The notes beneath the pieces were generated by a model. It did no database searches. It had not been told where the DNA came from and saw only the letters and a program-made list of their open reading frames with translations. The translations under genes were made by a program, and so were the position numbers. This document shows positions 31,084-44,519 of a DNA stretch of 64,000 nucleotides, one piece after another; positions within the stretch are counted from its first letter, which is position 1; every line of letters begins with the position of its first letter. Source of the DNA: Metopolophium dirhodum (taxonomy: Eukaryota; Arthropoda; Insecta; Hemiptera; Aphididae); NCBI RefSeq assembly GCF_019925205.1, contig NC_083568.1, forward strand, positions 27,092,393-27,156,392, read 5' to 3'.

Positions 31084-31311
31084 ACGAATCGACGTGTGTA
31101 TGAAAAAATGCATACACGTACTCATACCGCTCCTGATAAGAGGTGGATTAATATCTATCGTCAAGAAATTAATAAAGAAATTAATTCAAAGGTGGACCCT
31201 ACCTCTTTGATATTAGTAGATTATCATTTTATTCGCGATACTCGGAGATTACTTGATGTTCAACTGGCTGTCACGCTAGCCGATGAACTTGTATATTCGA
31301 ATAAGCGGTGA
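31078..31311 (+). CDS. Candidate small host ORF, 77 aa, unknown
   Basis: This is an ATG-started frame of 77 residues in very AT-rich DNA. Its composition is mixed and charged (Arg-rich start MSTNRRVYEKMHTRTHT, then a helix-like INIYRQEINKEI and LLDVQLAVTLADEL), unlike chance frames here, which are Ile/Tyr/Asn-rich. I do not recognise it. No intron signal is needed. The preceding 125 bp are duplicated 880 bp downstream. It could be a complete small gene, one exon of a larger gene, or chance. Confidence 0.35.
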   Translation: MSTNRRVYEKMHTRTHTAPDKRWINIYRQEINKEINSKVDPTSLILVDYHFIRDTRRLLDVQLAVTLADELVYSNKR

Positions 31312-32671
31312 GGTTATTTATGTAATAAATGCTCGTTCACCCACCCACGGTATCCATTCGAATATATAAAATGTTTAGAAATATACCCATTAAAGAACTA
31401 TTCGACATATAAGTTTATAATAAATAATTGCTTCAAAATATAATCTATTGTTAATTAATTCATAAGTATTTAACATTATTTAGTATAGAGTTTAAATTTA
31501 TATATATAAATAATTTATATTAATCGACATTGTCTTAATAATCACCACATTGTATGTATGTTTAATAACTTTAACATTGTTAAAAAAAATATATATGTAT
31601 ATATATTACGATATTTTCATGTCTAGTTAGTTTCTACATGATCTATGATATGTAATGTATATCGATTAAATTGTTTTAATTAAATGTATATATTATGTCT
31701 CGTGTATATAGTAAAATATATTTTATTTGAAATATTCCTTCTCAGTATTTATACGATATATCAGTAATAGAGGTCTAATATTATTAAGTTAAAATTATTT
31801 TATCAAATAAAAAAATAACATTGTATATTATTACTTTAGTATGAATATTCTTCCTAAGTTTAAAGTGTAATATTTAGTATTTTCTATGACTTCTAATTGA
31901 AAATATTATAATAGTGAGTAGCTCCATACAATAATTATTGTACGGTGTTATAAATTTAATATGAATATTATACATATGATACATGTTTTAAAATAATTTG
32001 TTTTACCCTACAACATATTATAACATAGTATAAAACTTAGAGAGTTAGCTTTTCAATGATTTTCGGATGTTTTTGAATATATAATAATCTCTAAGGGTTA
32101 AGCATATGTTATATTATATACTGATTTCATACATAGAAAAGCCTAAAGCGGAATAGAACGTATAGGTATTTATTATTTTCATATTTATAATGTATATCAA
32201 TTTAAGATTTTACTACTGTATGTAATATATATAATTTAAAAAAGAATAATACTACTATATAACAATAAACATTTAAAAAAATTGTATTATTTACATTGAT
32301 ATTATAATATCATACACTTTATGTATAATCATTAATCATTACATCGAAAGACGATCGAAATATCATTTAAATTAGATTTGATCGTTTATAAAATTATCAG
32401 TGGTTGTTAATTTTCCTACAGATATTAAAGGTTAATTAAAAGTGAAACACTTTCAAATTTAGTAATATCATATATACTCGTTGGTGTTTGTATGCAATAT
32501 ATTAAAGCGTAATAATATATATGTCTGATAATTAAATAGAATTTTACACTTAGTTAAATATTACTATCGGAGGAAGATAATCGAAGTATGATATATCAGT
32601 ATAGTAGTTTGAAGTATAATTCTTAAGGTGCGAGTAATGGAGATAACAATTTACTCAGTTATAGATATATG
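31312..32671. other. AT-rich region without supported gene
   Basis: It contains the second copy of the 125-bp repeat (31839-31965) and otherwise AT-rich DNA with many stop codons in every frame. No RNA structure stood out before the tRNA at 32672. Confidence 0.5.
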
Positions 32672-32750
32672 GTCTTCATAGTTCAGTGGTTAGAGGCTAG
32701 AGCACTGGTCTTGTAAACTAGGGGTGGGGAGTTCGATTCTCTCTGGAGGC
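32672..32750 (+). tRNA. tRNA-Thr(UGU)-like gene with 7-nt D-loop insertion
   Basis: A 7-bp acceptor stem (GTCTTCA with TGGAGGC, using G-U pairs), a 5-bp anticodon stem (CTGGT with ACTAG), loop CTTGTAA with anticodon TGT (32712-32714), and a T-arm GGGAG-TTCGATT-CTCTC are all present. Box A (TAGTTCAGTGG) and box B (GTTCGATTC) match consensus, and a T-run ending transcription by Pol III begins about 32757. The D-loop is 15 nt rather than 8 because of an extra GAGGCTA, a near-duplicate of neighbouring bases. The insertion and several C-to-T-like changes suggest a pseudogene or unusual isodecoder. Confidence 0.8.
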
Positions 32751-32755
32751 ATAAC

Positions 32756-32763
32756 ATTTTTTT
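32756..32763 (+). terminator. Pol III T-run terminator
   Basis: A T-run (7-8 T) a few bases after the tRNA-like gene fits an RNA polymerase III stop. Confidence 0.7.
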
Positions 32764-32995
32764 GTTAAAAATTCGTCATGGTGTTAATATTTATTAAATA
32801 TAAGTTATACAGATAGACTTTCATATTTCACATCGATTAAAGATTATGAGGTATCGTTAATAATTACTTATTTATATGGTATACATATTATTAATATATT
32901 GTTTTAAATACTAGTATAATATTAAATTAAATTATTTGAATTATTTAATGTATATTATATTTTTGTGATATACCATTTTTAGGGGGTAGACATTA

Positions 32996-33270
32996 ATGGG
33001 GGGGGGGGTGGGGGGGGGGGGGGGGTAAGGCCAGGCACGTTTGCGATAGCACGTTACGTGTTGGAGAAAGGCATGACATGGCATGGAGGGGAATGGCACC
33101 GCGTGGCATTGACTTGCAATGTATGTGATAGGTATAGATGGGAGGGGGAAGGGCCTGCATGGCATGTGATGAATGAGAGGGGAGGGGGCACGGCCGAGCA
33201 CGGTCACGATAGCATATAACTATAGGCTGGGCGGGGTAGCCGGATTCGCCGGATTTGCGGGGGACCCAGA
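32996..33270. repeat. Poly-G tract and GC-rich simple-sequence island
   Basis: A G-run broken only by two T (32998-33026) leads into a GC-rich stretch with repeated GGCATG words and two related blocks (CCAGGCACGTTTGCGATAGCA and CCGAGCACGGTCACGATAGCA). No coding frame is convincing. The poly-G could form quadruplex structure. Shorter G- or C-runs occur near 33984, 40098, 41735 and 50413. Confidence 0.7.
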
Positions 33271-33274
33271 ACAT

Positions 33275-36200
33275 ACCAAAACATACTATTGATAACTTTG
33301 ATATATTATAATTTATCAGCTATTTTTATTTCATTGCACCTAATTAATTATACAGTCTTTTTTTTATTTTTATGAAGTTCAAAATGCAAATATCCAAATG
33401 TGAATCAGGTACATAATTATATGGATTATATAATATTATCTGAGAGGTTTTTCAAACGCGTTTGTACCTGCAATGTATGGAATAAAGTATTAAAGTCGTG
33501 ACCTATATAATATATATTATATATTGTCAATTTAGTATCATAAATGTAACTAGACATTATCGCCCGACGATGATATTATTATATACATAAAAGATACATT
33601 TCACCTACTCATATCACATCTCATAACTCTATTTTGTAGACTTCATCGTGTAAATCGAAGACGAAACGATTTCCATCGTACCTATACGTGATTTGTAATA
33701 TTCAGATGAAACAATCGTGATGTCATGGTATATTGATATTTACTGCCTATAAGACTATAGGTAACATAATATATAACACAATACCTAACATAATATACCT
33801 AAATTAGTTATACAGTTTAACTACCACGTGATGTTAGGATCTCCATTTTGTCCGAATTATAGAAAAAAAAAATGATAAGTTTGGTATTATAAAGTGTAAT
33901 TTGTTAATAATTTGAAGTTGATTTTTTGAGTTTGCTAGAAGTTGCAGGAAATGAAAAGTTTGTGTGGGTTAAGTGTGAGTAGGGGGGTGGGGGGGGGGGT
34001 GAAATTGGCCACTTCCCCACCCACTTAATTTCGGCTATTGTTTCGAATCGACGGACTGAACTCTAATACTCCGAGTTGTCCAATGTGTATTGGACAAAAT
34101 GGCGGGAGGGAGAGGGGTGCTAACTTTACATATTATAACCGTCCTGTTAACTAAACGGGCTTATATTCATCTTGCGGACTAGGTTATACCTTATACCTAC
34201 TATAAAGTCGTGTGCAGTACGACAAAATATGGTGATTGTGAGCTATTGGTTATAAATTGGTGGCTATTGGATGATGGTTCCATTTAACGCCCAACGGACG
34301 ATCATGTCATGTACACACGATAACAATAGTATATTATAATATTATCATTTAGGACACGGACTATAATGTTTAATGCATTTAAATGGATTTCGACGACAAT
34401 TTTAATCGTACACGATTTTATACACAGACAATGCGATTATTCTGAACTCGATCCAAGAATCGTGATTATGCCGGTTTAGTTTTTTTTTTTATCGACAACA
34501 ATGCGAAGTGCGGAGCACCATCGACCAATGGTATCATTATTATACTCGGGGTACCTATAATGGTAACACAAAAGCTGTTCCGATGTGGTCAACGGTTGGA
34601 ATCATGTTAAATGTAAGATTGACTACGCGTATTTGATCAAAGCGAATCACACATTGTTTAATAATAGGTAGGTGGTACCTACAAATTTTAATCGGTAGAA
34701 CGTAAAAAATGTACAAAACAACTAGGCCTAACAACTTAGGCCAATAATGATTGAAATACACTAATTGGTCCGAAATCTGTATAGTTATATTCTATCAGAA
34801 CGGTTAGACAGATATGGCTAATTTTTTATTAAAGGAAATGATATATTTAGGTAATCAGTTCAATAACGATATCGTATAGTAATAACTCGCATATATAATT
34901 TGTTATATAATTACGTTCCAGATACATAAACGGCAATGGAAGGTCAAATACCCGATGAATTTTAAACCGGGGAATTTGAAAAATCGGTTTGTATTAAATA
35001 GGTACCTATATCGAAATTTCAATTAATTATAAGTCTACGCGCATCATGATGTTGTACCATATCATTAAATTGTTTATAGTATAATATTTTGGAGAGTTTA
35101 AAAATTCTTTATGATCAGTTCATACAAAATAAAAATATTACATATATATATATATACTATAATGTACTTATTCGATACATACAATTATTATGATTTCTGT
35201 TTTTATTTTTTTTTACAATGCATTTTGAAAAATAGTTGAAAATCGATGATTTAATGAAATGTTCTTTAATATAAAATAATGTTGTACGATTATTATTTTT
35301 GTCACACGTGATGAGTGTGGCCTTGGTGTAATTAGATGTTTTGCAATAATGTTTTGATAAACAAATAAACAATAAATTTTATAATACAAATATCTATTTA
35401 TTATTTATATAAAACTTAGCTATTATTTTAAAACGAGTAGAATGCTACTTTTATAATAGATATTATCATTGAGTGTTATATTATATTGTACAATATATAC
35501 CTACTCAATAGTCAATGATATTATATAAAAAAAAAACCTTTTGTAATTTATTGAATAAAATGTAAAGGTTACATTATTATTATATTTAGGACATAACATT
35601 TAGGGGAAACGTAGTTTAAATAATATGTTACTCTTATAATGTAGCTAATTATAAAAATTACAAATTTCATGGACACATAATATATTAATAGGGTAATATT
35701 GTTAATTTATTCATTGATTTTCACATTAAAATTCAACCAACTACAAGTCGCACGTCTCATAAACAGATAACTTACTATCCAACTAATTAATATGTTTGTG
35801 AACAAATACGTCTATAAAAACATTATGTGTACAGGTTTATACAGAAACGAGTGCCGAGATATACGTTTGAAACACTACGGTATTAGTAGAGAAAATACGC
35901 GTTTACGGTATATATGTTGCGGGAATACATTACCTGCTCTGCAGTATACGGTCATGCCCGAAACAATTTTTCGAAACACCATTATTTTTTATTACAAAAA
36001 ATTAAGTACCTATAATATTAATGGAAAAAACACAAAATGATAGTTGATTTAATATTAATAATTATTGTATTTTATGATTATTACCTATTTATCATATTCT
36101 GATTAATTTGAAGCAATAATTATAATTACAATAATAGTTACATACCAAATACTGTTGGCACAACACCACGAGGAATAAATAAATAATTTATTATTATATT

Positions 36201-37367
36201 ATGGTTATTTAGAATTGCGAAGTCTGTTTGCTTGCCTACACTTGCATAATACATATACTTATTCTGCAAAGCCTGTACCATTGTCTTGAAGTATTCAGAA
36301 TATAATAAATACGTACCTAAGAATATCATAATTATAATTACAACTAATTCATTTTTTTGCGTTATTTTCTCTCAATAGTATACAACTGTTGTTCATAACT
36401 GATAAAATATAGGAAAAAAAAAATAATAATTTGTCATGGTATTCACATTATTTCCACATTGCCCGTATCATACTATACACATCATAATATTGTAATATTA
36501 CGTGTGAAATAAAAAATCGTTCGTTAACTATTTGTGCCGATTGATCCATCTGCGAAGTCTAGAAAACAGATCGCCACGGGACTTCGCATGGTTTGGGAAA
36601 CCGCAGTTCGTTCTTATTATTTTTCGATCCGACGATCGGTCGTGTGGGTACACGTCTCGTCGATTTTCAAATACAATGCATTGTCCGAATTTACGGTCAA
36701 AAGTAGACGATTTGTAGGCGCCGGTTAACACGAGCAGGCTCGTAATAATGTGTGAAAAATTGTCGCTGGACCCAATTCCAATGTATACTAACCAACTAAT
36801 TTCGGTTCGTGATATGGCCAACCGCTCAATGTGGCCAAACGAGTTCGGTCCCGACGTGTCTACATTGAGCGGAATCCACTGTATATATAATATAATACAT
36901 TTTTCTCACCAGTCGAGGTTTGGTCAGTACTCGGCATGCGACCTGTGCCCTGTGGTTGAAATATTAGTCGTTTAATGATGACATCACTAAATCGTCAACT
37001 CGGGTGTGTACCTCCACGCAGAGGTTTTTTTCAGTACAACCATAGTTTTTCAAACATCATACAACAAAGGTATCGTCGAATCAGAAATACTGTAATTGCA
37101 TTTTTTTAATGAAAATTTCGCTCATCTTGCATTATTTTAACGACATTAATTTTTGAATAATAATAGTTATGACTTAATTAAAATATGTAGGTATTACACT
37201 ACCTACTTAATACAATAATTTAATAAACACTAAATAGGTAGTACAAGCTACTTACATATTCTTATTATTTTAATATACCCAAAAATCTTTATTTTAGTTT
37301 TAAAATGTGCTATGAGTTATGATTATATGGGTTGGGCTTAGGACTTAATGAGGTAATATTGTTTTAT
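33275..37367. other. AT-rich region without supported gene
   Basis: Scattered short frames exist (for example 35792-36040 plus and 36138-36329 minus) but none has splice context, domain or composition that supports a gene. A GC-richer island at 36530-36960 ends with TATATATAATAT (about 36881) and GGTCAGTAC (about 36922), a possible unassigned promoter. Confidence 0.45.
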
Positions 37368-37369
37368 AA

Positions 37370-37382
37370 AGATTTACAAACC
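37370..37382. repeat. LINE target-site duplication, left copy
   Basis: AGATTTACAAACC precedes the LINE fragment and recurs directly after its poly-A at 37781-37793. The duplication length fits target-primed reverse transcription. Confidence 0.9.
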
Positions 37383-37780
37383 ACCAAGAAAATTTGAAGT
37401 CATCATAACAAGACTAAGAATTGGCCACTCGCAAATCTCTCATAGTTTTTTAATGGCCAAGGAAGAACCTCCAATATGCACAACATGTGGCGTCCAAATC
37501 ACCATAAAACACATACTCACCGAATGCCGTACATACCACACCCTCCGATCAAGCCTCAACCTGCCCGAATCACTCGCCGAAATACTCGACAATCAACCCA
37601 AAGCCATAGCCGACATCATCCAATTCATCACAGCAGCAAACCTTCAACCAAAAATTTAAAATAAAGTCCTCAATAGTTTATTCATATTTAACATTAAACA
37701 TGTAATTTAATCTTATGTACCTAAACCCAAATGGCCTATGTTGCCGAGGGCTCTTTTCCTCTAAATAAAAAAAAAAAAAA
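37383..37780 (+). mobile_element. 5'-truncated LINE copy with poly-A
   Basis: The fragment encodes the last part of the same type of LINE protein as at 1-3361: RLRIGHS, then C-x2-C-x7-H-x4-C (CTTCGVQITIKHILTEC), a stop at 37657-37659, the shared GGCCT(A/T)TG-TGCCGAGG 3' words and a poly-A at 37767-37781. It is truncated at its 5' side, as usual for LINE insertion. Flanking copies of AGATTTACAAACC (37370-37382 and 37781-37793) are the target duplication. Confidence 0.92.
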
Positions 37781-38027
37781 AGATTTACAAACCGACTTCT
37801 ACATCTGTATGCTAACGGTTTCACATAGTCTCATACGATAAACGTAACTTTTAAGAAATTATCTCTCACCGTATGTATAAAACTAAAATACCCGCTAGAT
37901 ATTTAAACCTTTTTTTTTTTAATTTAAGTTTAAGGTTTATTTTTATTTTTTACCACGAGCTATGTATTTTCACATATAAATGAAATATTTCATGAACAGT
38001 TCATGACATATTTCATGAAATTTAAAA

Positions 38028-38447
38028 ATGTCTGATGGACAAAATATAGTTAATGTACAATTACACATCGAATGCATTATGTCGATATATCTGCAAACTA
38101 CTAGACCAAGCGTAATTTCATTAGCTGCGAGTCATTTAATCGGTAGTATTATTACCAAGACGTTAGGTATTGGTTCGATATATCGACTTTTTTGTAGCCC
38201 AGTAACAAATATTTATTATCTTTTTTTTTTCACAGAACGTGGAAAACGATCGACAATTATATGTTATTATGAAATACGAAGGTTTCATTTGAAGACTTAT
38301 GTCGCATACGACACGACTATTGTCATAATAATAATATTATTGTACACGTACTCTTTTGTGGTGTTATTGTACGACACGGCCAACGGGTACAACTACTACA
38401 ACTTGACATCGTGTGGGGAAAAACTCGAGAAAATTGTTTTCGCGTAA
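38028..38447 (+). CDS. Candidate ORF, 139 aa, possible membrane protein, unknown
   Basis: A 139-codon ATG frame is long for this AT-rich DNA. A hydrophobic run (TTIVIIIILLYTYSFVVLLY, about residues 95-114) could span a membrane, and the last 30 residues use mixed GC-richer codons. A good acceptor (T-run then CACAG, about 38236) lies inside the frame, so it may be two exons read through or unrelated sequence. I do not recognise the product. Confidence 0.3.
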   Translation: MSDGQNIVNVQLHIECIMSIYLQTTRPSVISLAASHLIGSIITKTLGIGSIYRLFCSPVTNIYYLFFFTERGKRSTIICYYEIRRFHLKTYVAYDTTIVIIIILLYTYSFVVLLYDTANGYNYYNLTSCGEKLEKIVFA

Positions 38448-38449
38448 AA

Positions 38450-41400
38450 TCTTTGAGACGCACTCGGCGCCGGTTATGATAATAATATGTTTATATTGTA
38501 TATTATAATTTTTTATGTAGTCTAACTATAAGTACCTGCCGTGGCGCGTAAGCGTATATAAACAAGGACGGCTCCGGTGCATTATCAAAATTGACGATAA
38601 CAAATAAAAAAATAATGAACTTTTATGTAGAAATATATTGTGCTATACAGTTGCCGTGAACGTGTCACTTACTTAGAACTGTTAATGCGTTTTTTACAAT
38701 CCGCTTTGATGTATTAGGGGAAAATATGAAATATTATACTATGCAGGAAAAAAAATTGTCGTCGTTATAATGAGTAATGAATATAAAAATATATATCTGC
38801 TACTAGGTACCTAGTAAAATATACACCTACGTATTATTATATTAAACTGTTGTGATGATGTATAATGTATATAATCATAATAGGTGTTGTGAAGTGTCCG
38901 AGAATTGGTATTCCAATATATTATTTCAAGTCTTAACAAAGTTTAAAAAATGTCGTGTCTGTTTGAGTGCATTTAAAATTTTAAAATACTATGTTACTAT
39001 ATAAAATACTTATTCCTTCAAATAATTTTTTCCTTCTTACAGTTATTTAACGTATTTGGAATTTTTGTAAGCATAAATGATCACCACTAGAATCTTATCT
39101 TGTCACACGATATGTTGCGGCTCATATTATGACTGATAACAACAATAATTTGAAACAAAAATGTTTTTGAAATTTTACAAACATTTGTGTGACACTTATA
39201 CTATACCGATATAATGATACATGCTAATAATTTAAACTTTTCTTAAATAATAAAACTTTCATTCTAAATTGTTTTAAATCGAAATATAATATTGAAAGTT
39301 AGTTAATAAAATATATAAGATATTGTTGGTTGAAAAATAATAAGGTATAACAACACACACAATTACATAATATAGCGTACCTACTACAATATTAATAAAT
39401 ACTTTTAACAACTATTTTGTAAATATTTTAAACTTAATTGTCAAACCCTCTAAACAAAGCTTTACTGATATTTGAAGTTAGTTAGTATATTATGATAAAA
39501 TAACCACATCCACGTAAATAAAGTTTTTAATTTATTGATAAAAAAAAATAAAAAAATAGTGTTTACGAATCGTCTCAAATACTTTTTTAAAAATAATGAT
39601 TAGGTAGGTACTGGAAAAAATATTTGTTTTTTTTTTTCAAATTTACCTACCGATCGTAATATTAAAATATTATATTATATTGCATTGATTGCAATCGGCC
39701 CGCCGAAGGACTGACGAGTTCGTTGTTTTTTAAACAATAATATCATCGTCTGCAACACACTCGCGGACGGGGTAAACGTACATATTATAATAATATTGTT
39801 GTGTAGTTGACGTATAAGTAAGTAACCATTTGGGTAACGGTTCATATACCGCTTTGCAGCTGCGATTAGTTCGAATAAGTTAAACTCCCGACGCGACTTT
39901 CGTTTCATCTCCTTTTGGAAGAATTCGCGTTGGTTTATAATAATAATAATAATAATAATGATAATAATAATAATATATATATACCTATTATTATCTATAG
40001 TTGTGTGTGTGCGACCGTTGTCGCGTCGATGATTGTATGCGAGTCGAATCGTGTACAAGTAGGTTAATCCCGCGCGTACTTTGGGCCAGAGGGGTGGAGG
40101 GGGGGGGGGTTGAGGGTATTTGACGCAGCAGCTTCGTTCGGCATGTATAATGCGATTTCGTAAACTAAATTAATAATATACTTAACGGCGTATTATAACA
40201 TATTAGTCTGTTATCCTGTTCATCGAGTGAGATTTTAGCGTTTGCTGCTTTTCATCGTCGCGATATCACCCCCTGCACGGTGAGTGTTTACAAGCATTTC
40301 AAGTCGTTATGAAATTGGGTATTTTCAAGCGTTAAATTTTTGGGGAGCGGGTGCAGGTCGGGTGGGGCGATCAAAAATTTCCGATCGAAAATACGTACCT
40401 ACCAAATTCATAGCTACTAAATAAATACAATATTTTTGTGCGCATTTGGCTACACGTAGGTATGGTTTTATATGCAGAACGCTTTCTCATTTTATTATTT
40501 TAATAGGCTATGGGCACATTTGACCACAATTATCCGTAGAATGTGCCATTTTTTCCCGTTTTGTTTTTTATCCTTTTTAGTTTGTTGGATAGTGGGATAG
40601 AACCTCGATAATGAATTCAGGTTTAGGTACATAATATTAGCTTCGATCATCAAACGAAAAATTAAATAGTTCTTAACTTATATTTCTAATAGATATTACG
40701 ATTGCGTCATACTCGATTGATGTCGGCAGGTAATAATATTAATCAAAACTATCAATTATTCCCAAACTGAATTATACACGAAATTCGTCCTTCTAAAAAT
40801 GATAAAAAAAAATTAACAACGTAAAATGCATTGGTAAAAAATGTTCAGTCAAGAATTTGTGGACTGCCGACTGGAACTGACCTTCATTATTGGTGCAACG
40901 TGTGGGATTTCTGACGCCCGATTTTCACTAGTATACCTATTAAAATATGTACTTGATAAGCGCAATGCCAAATTTTGCAAATAATCGCGTAACAAAGCAT
41001 GAGTTCGGTACTTTTAAGATGGGTTCACGAGTGATTTACATAGAATTTTCAACCGATGAGGATATTATATCCGCATATCATTATAACCCATACAAGACGT
41101 TAATAATTTATAATCGACACACTATACTTTACGTTACGTGTGCAAATTTAATATTATTAATATGAAATTATAGGTATGTTATGTTTTCGTTTTTTTTTTT
41201 TTTTAGTTATCGTTGACTATCAGCAGCCAATTGTTGAATTTCTTTAATCCAAGCGTATAATCATTACGCAGTTTTATAGCCATGGTAATAATATGTAATA
41301 AATTATTAATATCTAATATTATTTCGACGCGGAAACATACACATATTTTATGCGAACCGAGTTTTTGATTGTGAGCGCCTTATTTAACTATGCAGTCAAT

Positions 41401-43609
41401 TTAATAGTTTTATAAAGTTGAAATAACATTAAATGTTTTCGAACAAAGTTTATATTTTAAAAGCAATTTTGAGTGAAAACTTGATACTGACAACTAGTTA
41501 GTGATTGTACTTTTTCATACTGAATACAACTTTAATAACATATTTTTATGAAAAAATATATAATATGATTCCTCTCTCTCCCCCGACCAAACCTACCGAG
41601 AAGTAATATTGTCATGTTAAAAAAAATAGATTTACGACGGTACGACTATACAATATTAATGTAGGTACCATATTAGTTCGTGTCTTGTTTCCGTTTTCTT
41701 TTGATGTAATCGCAGCTGTAGCACCCCCCACAAGGGTGGTGGGGGGGGGGGGTTCAGACCTGTAGTGCAGGGGTTCGGCTATTTTAGGAGCCCGATAAAA
41801 TTAATTTGTAGTTTTTGAAATTTTGACAGGAATACTTATTTTTTATTAAATAATATATTTTTACGATGTAATTAATAAATGTACCTATATATTATAATAT
41901 TACTTATATTATTTAGGTAATTTTGTTATTTGAACAATTGATTACCTGTTTAGAGCCGCAAAAGTTTCATTTTGTTCAGAAACATTCAGTAGAAGGGCCC
42001 ACATTTTGGATGTGGGTGGCTGATCGTAGGTCTACCTTCACTGTATGTTATAGTGTGCGATCGTGAGTGTAAGCCTCAAAAAATAATTGAACAATCGTTA
42101 TCGATTCGGCGTCAGTTGACCTCACGCGTTACAACCCGTAGGTACACCTATAATAGTATGGTTATTGGTAGTGAGTAATTCACCGTGCATATTCTCACCG
42201 TCCTCATTTATCCTTTAATAATGCATTAATTTATTCTAATCCTGATTTATTGATATTTGAATAACTCTAAGACACCATATTTTTAAATACTCAGATATTT
42301 TATACCATTTATGGAGAATCCTGCGAGGATCCTAACATTTTTTGTTTTACAATAATATATTGTTACTCAGATGATAATTTTAAAACATTTTGATAAGTTT
42401 AAAATTTAAATCAAAATTCGAATGAGTAGTTTCTAAGTTACTAAATGATAATACTATGTATTAAGGATAGATAATAATAAATAATAGGTTTACATAAAAT
42501 ATAAAGTATACCGGTACGGTAAACTTCAGTATTTTTTATAATCGGACAATTTTTCACAAATTATGAAATGTTAATAAAGGTATATTAATTAGGTAGCTAC
42601 TATAATTTTTTTAATCATCCTATAATATTATATCAAATTTTGTTTTCTCAACTTATTATTATCCTTATTATAGCTTAACAAAGTTTAATAACTCAAAGAG
42701 TAGGTACGTCATGTTTAATGTTCGTTTTAGAAACATCAAAAACTTTAAAAAATATATCAGTTCCTTGATAATTATAGTTAAAAGGGTGAAAAATAGAAGC
42801 TGGCATCGCTACAAGCACTCCTACGAGCATAAAAAATTACATTTTGAATAAATGCATTATAATATAGGAAAAATCGGGGGTGAGTATGCATGGTGAATCG
42901 CCCTGTATATTACAATTTAATCATATTAACGCACACTCTAAGTAGTATCAGTAATATATAACTAGTTTATATTAAAAGCATAATATTGTACGTAACATGA
43001 AATACCTACCTTAGGATTTGATGTAACTCGAGAATGATTATATTAAATAAATGACGTGCCGAAACGTCATTTTTGAATAGATCTCTCGCAGACTTGGGTT
43101 GATAGTTGATACTATTACAGTAATATTTCTTCGAGAGTTGGATTAGACGAGATAAATAAAATTAATCAGCAGCATTGGCTTATAATTTCAGATTGGCGAC
43201 TCAATACAAAATTACGATTAGCAATAGACGTTGAAAACCCCTGATTTATATCATCAAGATAATATTATCAGCGTTTCTAATTCTCGATTTCTAATAAACA
43301 ATCTCTAAACGTATAATGAATAAATAGTGATAGCTCTTTATAATGGTAAATGTTCCCTTAACCGTGATTGTCTGGCCCTCGATTGGTTCATTAATACAAT
43401 TGTATAGTGAATAATGCAATTAATAAATTTTTGATGCCAGGCGTTTGGACCGGCATTATACTAATATATTATTAATTATTATACTCTATACTATAGTATT
43501 CAAATGAACCAATATTAGATTGCAACTACCTACTGTTATAAAATAATTAATAATACTAAGTGGCGACGTTCACTTGCCGCTACTAATTACCTAGGTCCTA
43601 GATCAACGG

Positions 43610-43643
<34 letters not shown>

Positions 43644-44519
43644 CATCGATAGACGGAGTACCTACGATACGCAGGACATTATGGACCTTATTGAGAATCG
43701 ATTTCCCAACACGTCGGATATTTTAGAAAGACGCGCCGATGGGGAATATAATAATAGGCATATTATAAATTATGGCGGTAGGTATTGTAAAATTTGATTT
43801 TGTCGATAACGAAACATATAATAATATATAATTATTATTACAATAATATACTATCAACTCATTCGAATGGGATTCGACACATCGTATCAATTCAAGATTA
43901 CATAATTTATCCACAGATGAGCATTATATTATGTTTTATAAGTGTATATAATAATATAGATGTGTGCGACAACCATAGAACCACGTAACTAATACACTTC
44001 CGCACGCAAGATAACACTTATACAATTTGATTTGAAATCGACGTTTAACTGTATCATCACAAAGTCTCTCCCACGATTTTCATTCGTATACATTAAAATA
44101 TTTTATGATCCCATTGCGTTCAATCGTTTTTAAAGGACTGACATTTAAGAATCTTAAAATCAAATATGGAGGTATAAAATATCGAAACTAATAAGCGATG
44201 ATTAAATCTATTTCAATTAAACCGACGAGTAACTATTGGTTCTTTCGGTACGATGGGCTAAAGATGGGCTTTAATGTGTACCTACCGAGTTTGGCCAATT
44301 AAGATATAATATAGAAATCTATAATATAATATTAAATCAACATAATATACGTAACCATGGCGTATTTGACATTATACCTATGTTATTATAACACATACCG
44401 GACATTCAATTAAACGCAAATCCGTCTTCACAGTATATGCACCTAGTTGTCCACGCCGTTTCACTGAGAAAATCCACTTAGAAGTGAATCGCGTGACAGT
44501 GCGTACCTATAACAAAAAT
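38450..44519. other. AT-rich region without supported coding gene
   Basis: Observed: a TATA-type word CGTATATAAAC at 38553 in a GC-richer context; an ATT/TAA microsatellite at 39938-39975; poly-G runs at 40098 and 41735; a (TA)n microsatellite at 43612-43641; and a GC-richer stretch at 40210-40280 ending CACG|GTGAGTG, which could be a non-coding first exon. None of the open frames is convincing. Confidence 0.45.
43612..43641. repeat. (TA)n microsatellite
   Basis: About 14-15 uninterrupted TA dinucleotides. Confidence 0.95.

Noticed and set aside
35792..36329. Frames of 82 aa (plus) and 63 aa (minus) as genes
   Set aside because: No domain, convincing splice sites or composition above background.
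36528..36975. Overlapping short frames on both strands in a GC-richer island
   Set aside because: Several frames are open at once, none is recognised; at most a promoter-like region.
39675..40058. Minus-strand frame with an Ile run
   Set aside because: The Ile run comes from an ATT/TAA microsatellite, and there is no supporting domain or splice context.
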